From: Rhodopseudomonas faecalis
GTDB taxonomy: Bacteria; Pseudomonadota; Alphaproteobacteria; Rhizobiales; Xanthobacteraceae
Assembly (NCBI RefSeq): GCF_003217325.1
Contig: NZ_QJTI01000022.1
Location: 1-64,000 of the forward strand
Direction of reading: 5' to 3'
DNA length: 64,000 nt
Shown here: in pieces, positions 56,548 through 64,000 of the stretch
How positions within the stretch are numbered: position 1 is the first letter of the stretch
Layout: the number at the start of each line of letters is the position of its first letter
Notes under the pieces: model-generated
Database searches by the model: none
What the model was told of the DNA's origin: nothing
Seen by the model: only the letters and a program-made list of their open reading frames with translations
Position numbers and translations under genes: made by a program

Positions 56548-57390
56548 CTAGCGCGCAATCCGCGTCAATTCCGCGACCAGCAGATCGAGCGCATCGGCCA
56601 GCATCACACCGCCGCACACAGTCAGCTGCTCGGGAATAACGATCCGTTTCGTAGCCGGATAAAAGCGCTGCAACGCCGGATGCAACAGCAGCGCGGTGCC
56701 CTCGTCCTCGGCGTAGTCGGCGCCGTCGGCGACCAGGATCAGATCGGGCTTGGATTTCACGATCGCTTCCAGCGAGGCATAGCCGCCCGAAGCCACGCCA
56801 AGATCGCTGGCGGCATTGATGAGGCCGACCTCGGCAAACAACAGGCTGATCAGGCTGCCCTGCCCCGACACCCAGCCGCGCCGCCACAGCGGCAGCACCC
56901 GCAGCGATCGCGGCGCCACCGCGGCCCGTGCCCGCGCGATCGCCGCGTCGAGCCGCGCCACTTCAAGCTCGGCACGGTCCGGATGGCCAAGCAGCGCCGC
57001 CATCTTGCGGATCTGCTGTTTCACCTCATCGAGCGAGTCCGGCATGACGTTGAAGGTCACCACCTTCACGCCCTGCTGTTGCAGCATTTCGCGGGTGGCG
57101 CGCTTATCATAGCTGCCGGACACCACCAGGTCCGGGCGCAGCATCATCAGATCCTCGGCGCCGCCCGACAGCCGCTTGAAGCGCCGCGCCTCGGCCGCGA
57201 GCCAGGATTGCGAGGGATCCCGCGAATAGGGGCTGAGCCCCTTGATCTGCGCGGCATCACTGAGCGTCATCACCATCTGATCGGTGCAGACATTGGTGGA
57301 GGCGACCGACGGCCGCTCCGCTGCCGGCGCCGCGCCCGCGGCCAACAGCGCGCCGAGCAGCGCCAGCACGCGCAGCGCCGCGGCGCTCAC
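56548..57390 (-). CDS. btuF: Cobalamin ABC transporter substrate-binding protein (BtuF-like)
   Basis: A 280-residue periplasmic binding protein of the BtuF/FhuD class. GTG at 57390 follows GGAGG and overlaps the stop of the ATPase gene. A signal peptide (LRVLALLGALLAAGAAPAAE) is followed by SVASTNVCTDQMVMTLSDAAQIKGLSPYSRDP, LRPDLVVSG and the C-terminal LKIVIPEQ-like segment RIVIPEQLTVCGG. The frame extends further upstream, but only as a shadow of the ATPase gene. Specificity for B12 is inferred from the divergent riboswitch-btuB unit. Confidence 0.85.
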   Translation of the reverse strand: MSAAALRVLALLGALLAAGAAPAAERPSVASTNVCTDQMVMTLSDAAQIKGLSPYSRDPSQSWLAAEARRFKRLSGGAEDLMMLRPDLVVSGSYDKRATREMLQQQGVKVVTFNVMPDSLDEVKQQIRKMAALLGHPDRAELEVARLDAAIARARAAVAPRSLRVLPLWRRGWVSGQGSLISLLFAEVGLINAASDLGVASGGYASLEAIVKSKPDLILVADGADYAEDEGTALLLHPALQRFYPATKRIVIPEQLTVCGGVMLADALDLLVAELTRIAR

Positions 57391-58166
57391 GCCGCCTCCC
57401 AGGGCACGATCACCGGCTCGCCTTGATGACCGGCGCGATAGGCATTGACGCGGAACACCTTTGACAGCACCGCGTCGCTGAGCGCTTCGGCCGGCGCGCC
57501 TTGCGCCACCAATTGTCCGTCGGCCAGCACCAGCACGCTGTCGGCAAACCGCGCCGCCAGGCCGAGATCGTGGGTCACCACCATCACCAGCGTGCCGGCA
57601 TCGGCGGCGTTGCGCAGATAGCGCATCACGTCGAGCTGATGACGGGCATCGAGCGAGGCGGTCGGCTCGTCGGCGAGCAGCACCGGCGCCTGCACCGCCA
57701 GCACCCGCGCCAGCGCCACCCGGCTGCGCTCGCCGCCCGACAATTCCGTGATCGGCCGGTCGGCAAAGGCGGTGACGTCGGTGGCCTGCATCGCCTGCGC
57801 CACCGCCTCGCGATCGGTGGCGGTCAGCCGCTCCGGATCGACGGTGCCATGCGGATAGCGGCCGAGCGCCACGATATCGCGCGCCGGCAGCGACCAATGC
57901 GCGGTATCGCCCTGCGGCAGATAGGCAAAGCGCCGCGCGCGTTCGCGTAGCGACAGCGCCGCCAGCCGTTCGCCGCCGATCGTGATCTCGCCGTGCACCG
58001 GCACCAAGCCGGCCAGCGCGCGCAGCAAGGTCGATTTGCCGGCGCCGTTCGGCCCGACCATCGCCACCAGATGGCGCGCCGGCAGCGCCAGCGCCACGTT
58101 GTTCAGCACCGCCCGCCCGGACAGCCGGACGGCGAGTTGCTGGGCCTGCAGGAACGGCGCGCTCAT
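57387..58166 (-). CDS. btuD: Cobalamin ABC transporter ATPase (BtuD-like)
   Basis: A 259-residue FecE/BtuD-type ATPase. Walker A is VGPNGAGKSTLLRAL, the Q-loop lies in AYLPQG, the signature is LSGGERSRVALARVLA, Walker B is VLLADEPTASLD, and the switch histidine is in MVVTHDL. The ATG at 58166 overlaps the permease stop. It energises import by the permease encoded just upstream. The longer open frame to 59216 is a shadow of the permease gene. Confidence 0.92.
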   Translation of the reverse strand: MSAPFLQAQQLAVRLSGRAVLNNVALALPARHLVAMVGPNGAGKSTLLRALAGLVPVHGEITIGGERLAALSLRERARRFAYLPQGDTAHWSLPARDIVALGRYPHGTVDPERLTATDREAVAQAMQATDVTAFADRPITELSGGERSRVALARVLAVQAPVLLADEPTASLDARHQLDVMRYLRNAADAGTLVMVVTHDLGLAARFADSVLVLADGQLVAQGAPAEALSDAVLSKVFRVNAYRAGHQGEPVIVPWEAA

Positions 58167-59212
58167 GCGGCGCCTCCGCTCAGCGCGCGGCGCTTGCGAA
58201 TGATCAGATACAGGAAGAACGGCACGCCGATCAGCGAGGTCAGCACCCCGACCTTGATGTCGCTGGTGGAAGGGATCAGCCGCACCGCGATATCGGCAGC
58301 GAGCAGCAGGCCGGCGCCGGCGAGCGCGCTCGGCAGCAACAGTCGCCCGGGGTCCTGGCCGACCAGCGGCCGCATCAGATGCGGCGCCACCAGGCCGATA
58401 AAGCCGATGCTGCCGGTGACCGCGACGCTGGCGCCGACGCCGAGCGCGACCCCGGCGATCACCCATAGCCGCAGCCGGCCGACATCGATGCCAAGGCTCT
58501 GCGCGGTCTCTTCGCCAAGGCTGAGCGCGCGATAGGCATGGCGGCGGCCAAACAGCATGGCGCCGCCGACCAGGATGAAGGGCAGCGCCAGGATGACATG
58601 TCGGAAGCTGCGATCCTCGAGCGAGCCCAGCATCCAGAACGCGATTTCGAGTGCGACATAGGGATTGCTGGCGAGATTCATCACCAGCACGGTGGCGGCG
58701 CCGGCAAGGCTCGACACCGCGAGCCCGGCGAGGATCAACAGCAGCATGCCGGCATTGCGGCCGGCGACCGCCAAAAGCGCGAACACCGAGATGAAGGCGG
58801 CGATGATTGCCGCGACCGGCAGCGCATAAGAGCGCACGTCGGCCAGGCCGAGCGCGATCACCAAGACCGCGCCGAACGCCGCCGCTTGCGGCGCGCCGAA
58901 CAGTTCGGGTGAGGCCAGCGGATTGCGCAACAGGCCCTGCAGCGCCGCGCCGGACAGGCCGAGGATCGCGCCGACCGCGACCGCCAGAATGGCGCGCGGC
59001 AGGCGGATGTCCTGCACGATCACCTGCTCGATCTCGCCGCCGCGGCCGAGCAGCGCATCGATCACCGCCAGCGGCGACAGCTCGACCGCGCCGACGCCCA
59101 GCGACGCCAGCGTCAGGAGCACGACCAAAACCGTCATGGCCAGCACCGTGCCGGCCCGGCGGCTCCGGGCGGCGAAGCCGATCGGCTGATCCGGCTGCTG
59201 ATTCGTTGTCAC
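58163..59212 (-). CDS. btuC: Cobalamin ABC transporter permease (BtuC/FecCD family)
   Basis: A 349-residue permease with about ten membrane segments. Family signatures are RLPRAILAVAVGAILGLSGAALQGLLRNPLA (about 69-99), the coupling region LGEETAQSLGIDVGRLR and GSIGFIGLVAPHLMRPLVG (about 265-283). It is the first gene of a minus-strand operon with the ATPase and binding protein, all joined by four-base overlaps. The promoter must lie in the 59213-59360 gap, back to back with the riboswitch unit. Confidence 0.92.
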   Translation of the reverse strand: MTTNQQPDQPIGFAARSRRAGTVLAMTVLVVLLTLASLGVGAVELSPLAVIDALLGRGGEIEQVIVQDIRLPRAILAVAVGAILGLSGAALQGLLRNPLASPELFGAPQAAAFGAVLVIALGLADVRSYALPVAAIIAAFISVFALLAVAGRNAGMLLLILAGLAVSSLAGAATVLVMNLASNPYVALEIAFWMLGSLEDRSFRHVILALPFILVGGAMLFGRRHAYRALSLGEETAQSLGIDVGRLRLWVIAGVALGVGASVAVTGSIGFIGLVAPHLMRPLVGQDPGRLLLPSALAGAGLLLAADIAVRLIPSTSDIKVGVLTSLIGVPFFLYLIIRKRRALSGGAA

Positions 59213-59359
59213 TCACATCCCCGATGATTCGGCCCGATGCTCATACAGGCCCTGCAGATCGGCACAAGCCGCAATGACAATTCTGCAACGACTGCCGGGG
59301 AAATGCCGGCGCGAACTTTAGGTTGGTTGACACTGACAATGGACGTTTTCTAGATGGCC

Positions 59360-59560
59360 GAGACGGTTCCTCGTCTGAGGATCAAAAGGGAATGCGGTGC
59401 GGAACGCTCCAATCGAGCCTGTTCCAATGCCGTAGCTGCCCCCGCAACTGTAAGCGGCGAGTCTTTCGTCTGATGCCACTGGGCGACTCGGGCCTGGGAA
59501 GGCGACGGAAGGTCAACGACCCGCGAGCCAGGAGACCTGCCGTCGATCGTGGTCACACGC
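59360..59560 (+). promoter_or_regulatory. Cobalamin riboswitch upstream of btuB
   Basis: The conserved blocks of the B12 aptamer occur in order: GGTTCCTC...GAGGATCAAAAGGGAA, GCGGTGCGGAACGCTCC, GCCCCCGCAACTGTAAGCGG, GATGCCACTG, GCGACTCGGGCCTGGGAAGGC and the B12 box GAGCCAGGAGACCTGCC. It is read toward the TonB receptor gene and should reduce receptor expression when adenosylcobalamin is plentiful. Exact ends are approximate. Confidence 0.94.
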
Positions 59561-59621
59561 GAGGATGCCGGTCGGGGATTACGGGCATCGGTTGGTTCGG
59601 CGTTATCAGACGCGACCCAAC

Positions 59622-59661
59622 CCTCGGTTCGCTGTGACGTGCCACAGACGTCGAACCGAGG
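59622..59661 (+). promoter_or_regulatory. Hairpin covering the btuB ribosome binding site
   Basis: CCTCGGTTCG (59622-59631) is perfectly complementary to CGAACCGAGG (59652-59661). The right arm contains GAGG, the only plausible ribosome binding site, six bases before the ATG at 59668. This suits a riboswitch expression platform that hides the start signal. An upstream GGTTGG (59590-59595) could pair with CCAACC (59617-59622) as the competing fold. Confidence 0.55.
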
Positions 59662-59667
59662 TTCTTC

Positions 59668-61596
59668 ATGACTATCCATCGTTCTTCCACCCCGTGGTCG
59701 CGGGCGCTGCTTGCCAGCAGCGTGCTGGTGCCGGCGCTGGCCTTGATCACCGCGCCAGCCAAGGCCGATCCGGCTGAAGCGCTGCCGACCATCGTGGTGA
59801 GCCCGACCGGCACCGCGACGCCGCTCAGCCAGGTGGCGAGTTCGGTCACTGTGATCACCGCGGCCGACATCGAGCGCGAGCAGCGGCGGACCGTCACCGA
59901 CGTGCTTGCCACGGTGCCGGGCCTCAACGTCGTCCAGACCGGCGGTCCGGGGGGCACGGCGCAAGTCTATATGCGCGGCACAGAATCACGTCACGTCAAG
60001 GTGCTCATCGATGGCATCGACATCGGCGATCCATCGGACCCGAGCGGCGTGGCCGACATTTCCCAGCTCCTGGCTGGCGACATCGCTCGCATCGAAGTAC
60101 TGCGCGGCCCGCAGAGCGGCCTCTATGGCTCGGACTCCATCGGCGGCGTGATCTCCGTTACCACGAAGAAGGGGGCGGGCCCGGTCAAGGTGACGGCGTC
60201 GGCCGAAGGCGGATCATTCGGCACCTTCAATCAGACCGCCGGCTTCAGCGGGTCGTCGGACAAGATCAACTACGCCTTCAACATTGTTCATTACCGCGCG
60301 ACCTCAGTTCCGAACGTACCGGATCGGCTCGTCACGCCGAGCACGCAACAGACCAAGAGCTTCTACGATAACAAGACTATTTCGGCGCGGTTGGGCTACG
60401 ATTTCAACGAGAACTTCAGCGTGAATTGGGTCGGACGCTTCACTAACGCCGATTTCCGCTATCCCAGCTCGTCGTTTACGACCCAAGAAACCAACACGCC
60501 CCGCCAAGTTCTGACGCGCGGCGAGGCCGTCTGGTCGGCATTTGATGGACGCGTCAAGAACTATTTCGGAATGAACTACACCAACCTCTCCCGGCCGACC
60601 ACGACCAGTTCCGGACTGTCGGTCTATGACGGCCAGCGCGTCAAATACGACTGGCGCAGCGTCATTCAAGCGCTTCCCGGCCAGACCGTGGTGCTCGGCG
60701 CCGACCATCAGAAGGACTACTATCAGAACAACAGCGTCTATACGCCGGGCGGCCGGATCGACGTCAGCAACGGCAACAAGGGTGTTTATGCCGAACTGCA
60801 ATCGCAGTTCGCCGAGCGGTTCTTCGTGGTCAGCAACGTCCGTCACGACGACAATGATGCGTTCGGTGGACACGACACCTACAGAATCGCGCCGGCGATA
60901 CTGGTGCCCGGCACCGAGACAAAGCTGAAGGCCAGCTATGGCACGGGCTTCAAGGCTCCCAGCCTCGACCAGCTCTACGGAAGCTACGATATGTTCGGTT
61001 GGATCACGGTGGGCAACCCCAACCTGAAGCCGGAAGAAAGCAAGGGCTGGGATGCGGGCTTCGAGCAACCCCTCGCCGGAGATCGCTTCCGGTTCGGCGC
61101 GACATACTTCCACAACGACATCACCAACCTCATTCAATTCACCAGCTTTGGTCCGTATTCGTCCTACTTGAACGTCAACCAGGCGACGACGGAGGGCGTC
61201 GAAGCATTCGCGGCCTGGACGATCGCGCCGCAGTTCAGCCTGCGTGGAGACTACACCTACACCGAGGCCAACGACGCGCAGACCGGCGAGCAGCTCCGAC
61301 GCCGCCCGAAGCACAAGGGCAGCGTTACGGCGATGTGGACGCCGACGGAACAATGGCAGGTTTCCGGCACGGTGCTGTCCGTTAGCGAGTGGTATGACAA
61401 CGACCGGATCACCTTCGCAAAGGTGTGGACGTCCGGTTACACCGTCGTCAATCTCGCCACCGAGTACAAAGCGACCGCAAACACGACCATTTTCGGCCGC
61501 GTCGACAACCTCTTTAACAAACACTACGAGAACCCGAACGGCTATTTGAGGACCGGCATCGGCGTCTTCGGCGGGATCCGGGTGGCCACGCAATAG
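59668..61596 (+). CDS. btuB: TonB-dependent vitamin B12 receptor (BtuB-like)
   Basis: A 642-residue outer-membrane receptor. A signal peptide (about 1-33, ending APAKA) is followed by a TonB-box-like stretch (PTIVVSPTG). The plug domain has VTDVLATVPGLNVVQ, QVYMRGTESRHVKVLIDGIDI and RIEVLRGPQSGLYGSDSIGGVISV. The beta-barrel ends in the receptor C-terminal motif with VDNLFNKHYENPNGY and a final GGIRVATQ. The cobalamin riboswitch in its leader and the divergent btuCDF operon support B12 or corrinoids as substrate. Confidence 0.93.
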   Translation: MTIHRSSTPWSRALLASSVLVPALALITAPAKADPAEALPTIVVSPTGTATPLSQVASSVTVITAADIEREQRRTVTDVLATVPGLNVVQTGGPGGTAQVYMRGTESRHVKVLIDGIDIGDPSDPSGVADISQLLAGDIARIEVLRGPQSGLYGSDSIGGVISVTTKKGAGPVKVTASAEGGSFGTFNQTAGFSGSSDKINYAFNIVHYRATSVPNVPDRLVTPSTQQTKSFYDNKTISARLGYDFNENFSVNWVGRFTNADFRYPSSSFTTQETNTPRQVLTRGEAVWSAFDGRVKNYFGMNYTNLSRPTTTSSGLSVYDGQRVKYDWRSVIQALPGQTVVLGADHQKDYYQNNSVYTPGGRIDVSNGNKGVYAELQSQFAERFFVVSNVRHDDNDAFGGHDTYRIAPAILVPGTETKLKASYGTGFKAPSLDQLYGSYDMFGWITVGNPNLKPEESKGWDAGFEQPLAGDRFRFGATYFHNDITNLIQFTSFGPYSSYLNVNQATTEGVEAFAAWTIAPQFSLRGDYTYTEANDAQTGEQLRRRPKHKGSVTAMWTPTEQWQVSGTVLSVSEWYDNDRITFAKVWTSGYTVVNLATEYKATANTTIFGRVDNLFNKHYENPNGYLRTGIGVFGGIRVATQ

Positions 61597-61696
61597 CGGC
61601 TTTCTCGCGATCACGGATCGTCTACAGGGCGTCATTTCGCTCGCATGAAGTGCCCGCTCAGCGGGATAGCCCTAAAATTTTTCTCACAAAAGTTGA

Positions 61697-61735
61697 AGCG
61701 CTCGATCGTTGCCACCAGCAATCGAGCGCTTTTTG
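61697..61735 (+). terminator. Rho-independent terminator after btuB
   Basis: AGCGCTCGAT (61697-61706) pairs with ATCGAGCGCT (61721-61730), with further pairing inside the loop, and is followed by a run of T. It lies 100 bp after the btuB stop. Nothing else is seen between 61597 and 61894. Confidence 0.8.
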
Positions 61736-61894
61736 CTTGCGGAGGGAATCCAAACTTGCCCGCGGCGCGGAAGACGTTAAATCAAGGTGCCGCGATCGCC
61801 ACAGCAGTCGGATGCCATCGCCGTGGTCGATTGCCAAACCGGCGCCGCGTTCAGGTGGTCCGCTCAACGCAAGACAAGAAAAAGTCCATACGAT

Positions 61895-62203
61895 ATGACT
61901 GACGACAGCTCCGCGCGCGATCAACTTCGCGCTGCCACCGACAGCCCTGATCTTCAGGGCAAATCAACCAAAGAGCAGCGCGACGCCGAAGCACAGGCGG
62001 TGCGCGATAACATGGCTCGTCTGCGCGCCTTGCGGCTGGCGCGCGAGGCGGCGGAACCGCAGCGCGCAACGGTGAAGAAGGTGACCCGCACCACCAAGCC
62101 GGGTTCCGGTTCCAAGACCAAGAGCGTCAGCAAGCCCGAGAAGAAGGCGCAGTCTTTTTCCGATTGGATGGCCAGCCAGCAGAGCGGCGGCCGCCGCATC
62201 TGA
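61895..62203 (+). CDS. Conserved hypothetical basic protein
   Basis: A 102-residue hydrophilic protein. The first half (SARDQLRAATDSPDLQGKSTKEQRDAEAQAVRDNMARLRALRLAREAAE) is helical. A lysine/threonine/serine-rich linker follows, then a conserved-looking C-terminus (SFSDWMASQQSGGRRI). The composition is like small nucleic-acid-associated proteins, but no domain is recognised. The ATG at 61895 has a weak ribosome binding site. The frame extends upstream to 61787. Confidence 0.6.
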   Translation: MTDDSSARDQLRAATDSPDLQGKSTKEQRDAEAQAVRDNMARLRALRLAREAAEPQRATVKKVTRTTKPGSGSKTKSVSKPEKKAQSFSDWMASQQSGGRRI

Positions 62204-62290
62204 GCGGCCCCCTGCATCCGCGCGTCGTAAACGGCGCGCGGTTGCCGCCGCATGGCGGCATGATCCCGATAATATTAAAATCCGACAGTT

Positions 62291-62491
62291 TTAGAGCGGT
62301 GCGGCGACCAGCGACCGCGTCTTGGACGCGGCGTCATAGACCTGCACTTGCAGCATGCGATAGCGGTTCTTCAGTGCGACCGCGGCCTGCTCGGCTGCCT
62401 CAATGGTCGTGTGATGCGATTTGAAATGACCATCGACGATCAGCGAGTAGCCTTCCGTCGGCGCCTCGATGGCACTCTTTGGCTTTCTCAT
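62291..62491 (-). CDS. Small hypothetical protein
   Basis: A 66-residue protein from ATG 62491 after a GGAG site. It reads EGYSLIVDGHFKSHHTTIEAAEQAAVALKNRYRMLQVQVYDA, which suggests one alpha/beta unit. Related short proteins occur in Bradyrhizobium-type genomes as far as I recall, without a known role. No operon partner is present. Confidence 0.62.
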   Translation of the reverse strand: MRKPKSAIEAPTEGYSLIVDGHFKSHHTTIEAAEQAAVALKNRYRMLQVQVYDAASKTRSLVAAPL

Positions 62492-62677
62492 TGGGACTCC
62501 GTTCGGTCGTGCGAATCGGTCGCTCGACCTTGCTCCGTGTAACATCGATCTTGCAGAAAATGCAGATATGATCTGTCCGTTCCGCGGCCCGCCGGTCGAA
62601 CTTCGTGCTTACATTCTGTTTTATAAAGATCGCCGATTGCGCGCCTGTCGGCTATTTTGACTCAAGGATTGTTAACC

Positions 62678-62860
62678 ATGATTGAACGGATCATCCGGGC
62701 GGCGACCCGTAAGAAAAACAAGCAGGTCACGCCGCAACAACAAAGTACGCCAGGAGCAACACCCGCGCCGAAACCGGCCGGCTGGGAAGATGAACTGTAC
62801 GGCGCCGGCGATATCTGCTCGCCTGAACCGGACCGCGACGACGAACAGCGCGGGCTGTAA
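62678..62860 (+). CDS. Possible small hypothetical protein
   Basis: A 60-codon frame starting MIERIIRAATRKKNKQ after AAGGATTGTTAACC, with a polar, proline-rich middle and an acidic C-terminus. Codon choice and length are compatible with a gene, but no homology is recognised. It converges with the ATP-grasp gene, whose stop is 12 bp away. It could be a chance frame. Confidence 0.4.
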   Translation: MIERIIRAATRKKNKQVTPQQQSTPGATPAPKPAGWEDELYGAGDICSPEPDRDDEQRGL

Positions 62861-62871
62861 CCCTTGCGCTG

Positions 62872-64000
62872 CTAGCGGACGTCGCGCTCGATGGTGCGCA
62901 GCGCGTCCGTATCGAGCAAATGCTCGCCCCATCCTTTTGCCGCCAGCGTTTCTGCCAGCCTCGGCTGCGTCAACAGCAATAGCGCCGTCGCCGTCAGCGG
63001 CACCGCGCTCAGCCAATCATGGCGTACCGGCGTCAGTTCTTCGACGCTGCCGTGATAACGCCCGCCTGCGGTCAGCAGCGACCGCATTTCGCGCAGCAGC
63101 GCCCGCCGCGAGCCTTCGCGCTGCGCCGCACCGAGCAGCACCTGCATCGCAAGATGGCTGCGCACGCCCTCGCGCCCCGGCGCAAGCGGTACGGACGCCT
63201 CGCCGAGCGACACTTGCAGCAACGCGCCGAGCAGATCGCAGCCGGCGAGCGCCGCGCTCATCGGCTCGACCAGCCGCGGATTGCAGTCGATGTAGAGCGC
63301 GGTCTCATTGTGCCACAGATAATCCAGCGACATCGCGCCGTGCCACCCAAGATGCCGGCCGAGCCGCGCAAGATCGGTGCGCACCAGGTCGCGCCGCACG
63401 CTCTGCTTGAGCGCCGGACCGCCGCCAGCGCCCTCGATCAGCCGCTGATAGCCATGCAGCGCCAGCAGCTCGCCGTCGCGGAACACCGCCTGAGCGTGTT
63501 CGACCGGCGCATCGACCCATTGCTGCAACAGGATCTGACCATCGCCAAGATTGAGTTGATCAAGCTCGGCGAACGCCGCCGCGCGTTGGTCGGCATTGCG
63601 CACCAGCCAGACGCCGCGGCTGGCGGTGCCGATCGCGGCCTTGATCACCAGTGGCGCCTCGCCCACGGCATGAGTGCGCGCCGCGGCCAGTGAATCGACA
63701 ATGGTGGTCACCGGCTGCGGCAGGCCGAGTTCACTCAGAACCGCGCTAAACGTCGCTTTGTCGAGCGCGGTGCGATAGCTGGCAAAGCTCGGCAGCGCCA
63801 AGGCGGTGTGCTGGCGCAGGCGATGCTGCACCTTGGCAAACAGCAGGCCCTGCTCATGAATCGGCAGCAGCACGTCGAACGGACGCCGCGCCAACAGCTC
63901 CTCGACAAAGCTGAGATAGCCGAGCGGGTCGGAGCGCAGCCCCGGACAGCGGTGAAAGGCGCGCACAAAGCGCGACATCCGGCCAAAACAGCGCGGCGAC
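62872..64000 (-). CDS. ATP-grasp domain protein (5' end beyond window)
   Basis: At least 376 residues are visible, and the frame is still open at the right edge. An ATG at 63978 exists, but the residues before it continue in frame, so the true start is probably outside. The ATP-grasp core shows LVIKAAIGTASRGVWLV, ILLQQWVDAPVEHAQAVFRDGELLALHGYQRL, GWHGAMSLDYLWH and the metal-binding YIDCNPRLVEPMSAAL. Such enzymes join a carboxylate to an amine or thiol, or act on polysaccharide and peptide precursors. The substrate is unknown. Confidence 0.82.
   Translation of the reverse strand, partial: SPRCFGRMSRFVRAFHRCPGLRSDPLGYLSFVEELLARRPFDVLLPIHEQGLLFAKVQHRLRQHTALALPSFASYRTALDKATFSAVLSELGLPQPVTTIVDSLAAARTHAVGEAPLVIKAAIGTASRGVWLVRNADQRAAAFAELDQLNLGDGQILLQQWVDAPVEHAQAVFRDGELLALHGYQRLIEGAGGGPALKQSVRRDLVRTDLARLGRHLGWHGAMSLDYLWHNETALYIDCNPRLVEPMSAALAGCDLLGALLQVSLGEASVPLAPGREGVRSHLAMQVLLGAAQREGSRRALLREMRSLLTAGGRYHGSVEELTPVRHDWLSAVPLTATALLLLTQPRLAETLAAKGWGEHLLDTDALRTIERDVR

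Noticed and set aside
57387-59216. A single 609-residue fusion across btuC and btuD
   Set aside because: The upstream part is a wrong-frame shadow of the permease gene. The ATPase starts at ATG 58166 with normal family length.
62469-62660. 63-codon plus-strand frame near the right edge
   Set aside because: It overlaps the start of the better supported minus-strand 66-residue gene and has no ribosome binding site.

Overview
The window is high-GC DNA typical of a Nitrobacteraceae (Rhodopseudomonas/Bradyrhizobium-like) alphaproteobacterium. The assignment rests on gene content and style: a three-gene phosphorelay with a DUF3369 protein, a CIO-type bd oxidase, DUF3775 and SlyX proteins, an obgE-proB pair, and palindromic intergenic repeats of the kind I associate with that group. 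No taxonomic marker was compared by alignment.

Layout. 1-210 is the tail of a transposase. 298-2758 (minus) is glpR-glpD with a strong palindromic operator. 2867-8378 (minus) is an RND efflux operon: membrane fusion protein, pump, TetR regulator, flavin reductase. 8580-11357 is a hybrid sensor kinase. 11.7-19.2 kb is mixed housekeeping: CsbD, gamma-glutamyltransferase-like enzyme, SlyX, acyl-CoA ligase, DUF3775 protein, metallo-beta-lactamase-fold hydrolase, Ogt-type methyltransferase, glycosyltransferase and a 59-aa protein.

19.4-33.2 kb is a complete type I-C CRISPR-Cas locus on the plus strand (cas3-cas5c-cas8c-cas7c-cas4-cas1-cas2). It is followed by a leader and an array of 85 repeats and 84 spacers (27555-33154). 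cas1 carries a single-base frameshift near 26660 that separates its catalytic residues. The interference genes are intact, so by sequence the locus looks able to interfere but not to acquire spacers, unless the shift is an assembly error or very recent. One spacer occurs twice. A possible internal start in cas8c would yield the small subunit Cas11c.

33.2-43.8 kb holds an aquaporin, tRNA-Ser(CGA), a ROK-like protein whose motifs appear circularly permuted, rplU-rpmA, an acetyltransferase, an EamA transporter, obgE, proB, an enoyl-CoA hydratase, purC and a pirin remnant. 43.9-50.2 kb holds a small cysteine-containing protein, a three-gene histidine kinase / hybrid kinase / OmpR-type regulator cluster and an ECF sigma factor. 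50.6-53.1 kb is a cyanide-insensitive-type bd oxidase operon with a tiny DUF2474 subunit. An L,D-transpeptidase, an orphan amino-acid-binding protein and an MFS transporter follow.

56.5-61.6 kb is a vitamin B12 uptake locus. btuC-btuD-btuF runs on the minus strand, divergent from a cobalamin riboswitch and a btuB-type TonB receptor. The right edge has three small proteins of unknown function and a truncated ATP-grasp gene that runs off the window.
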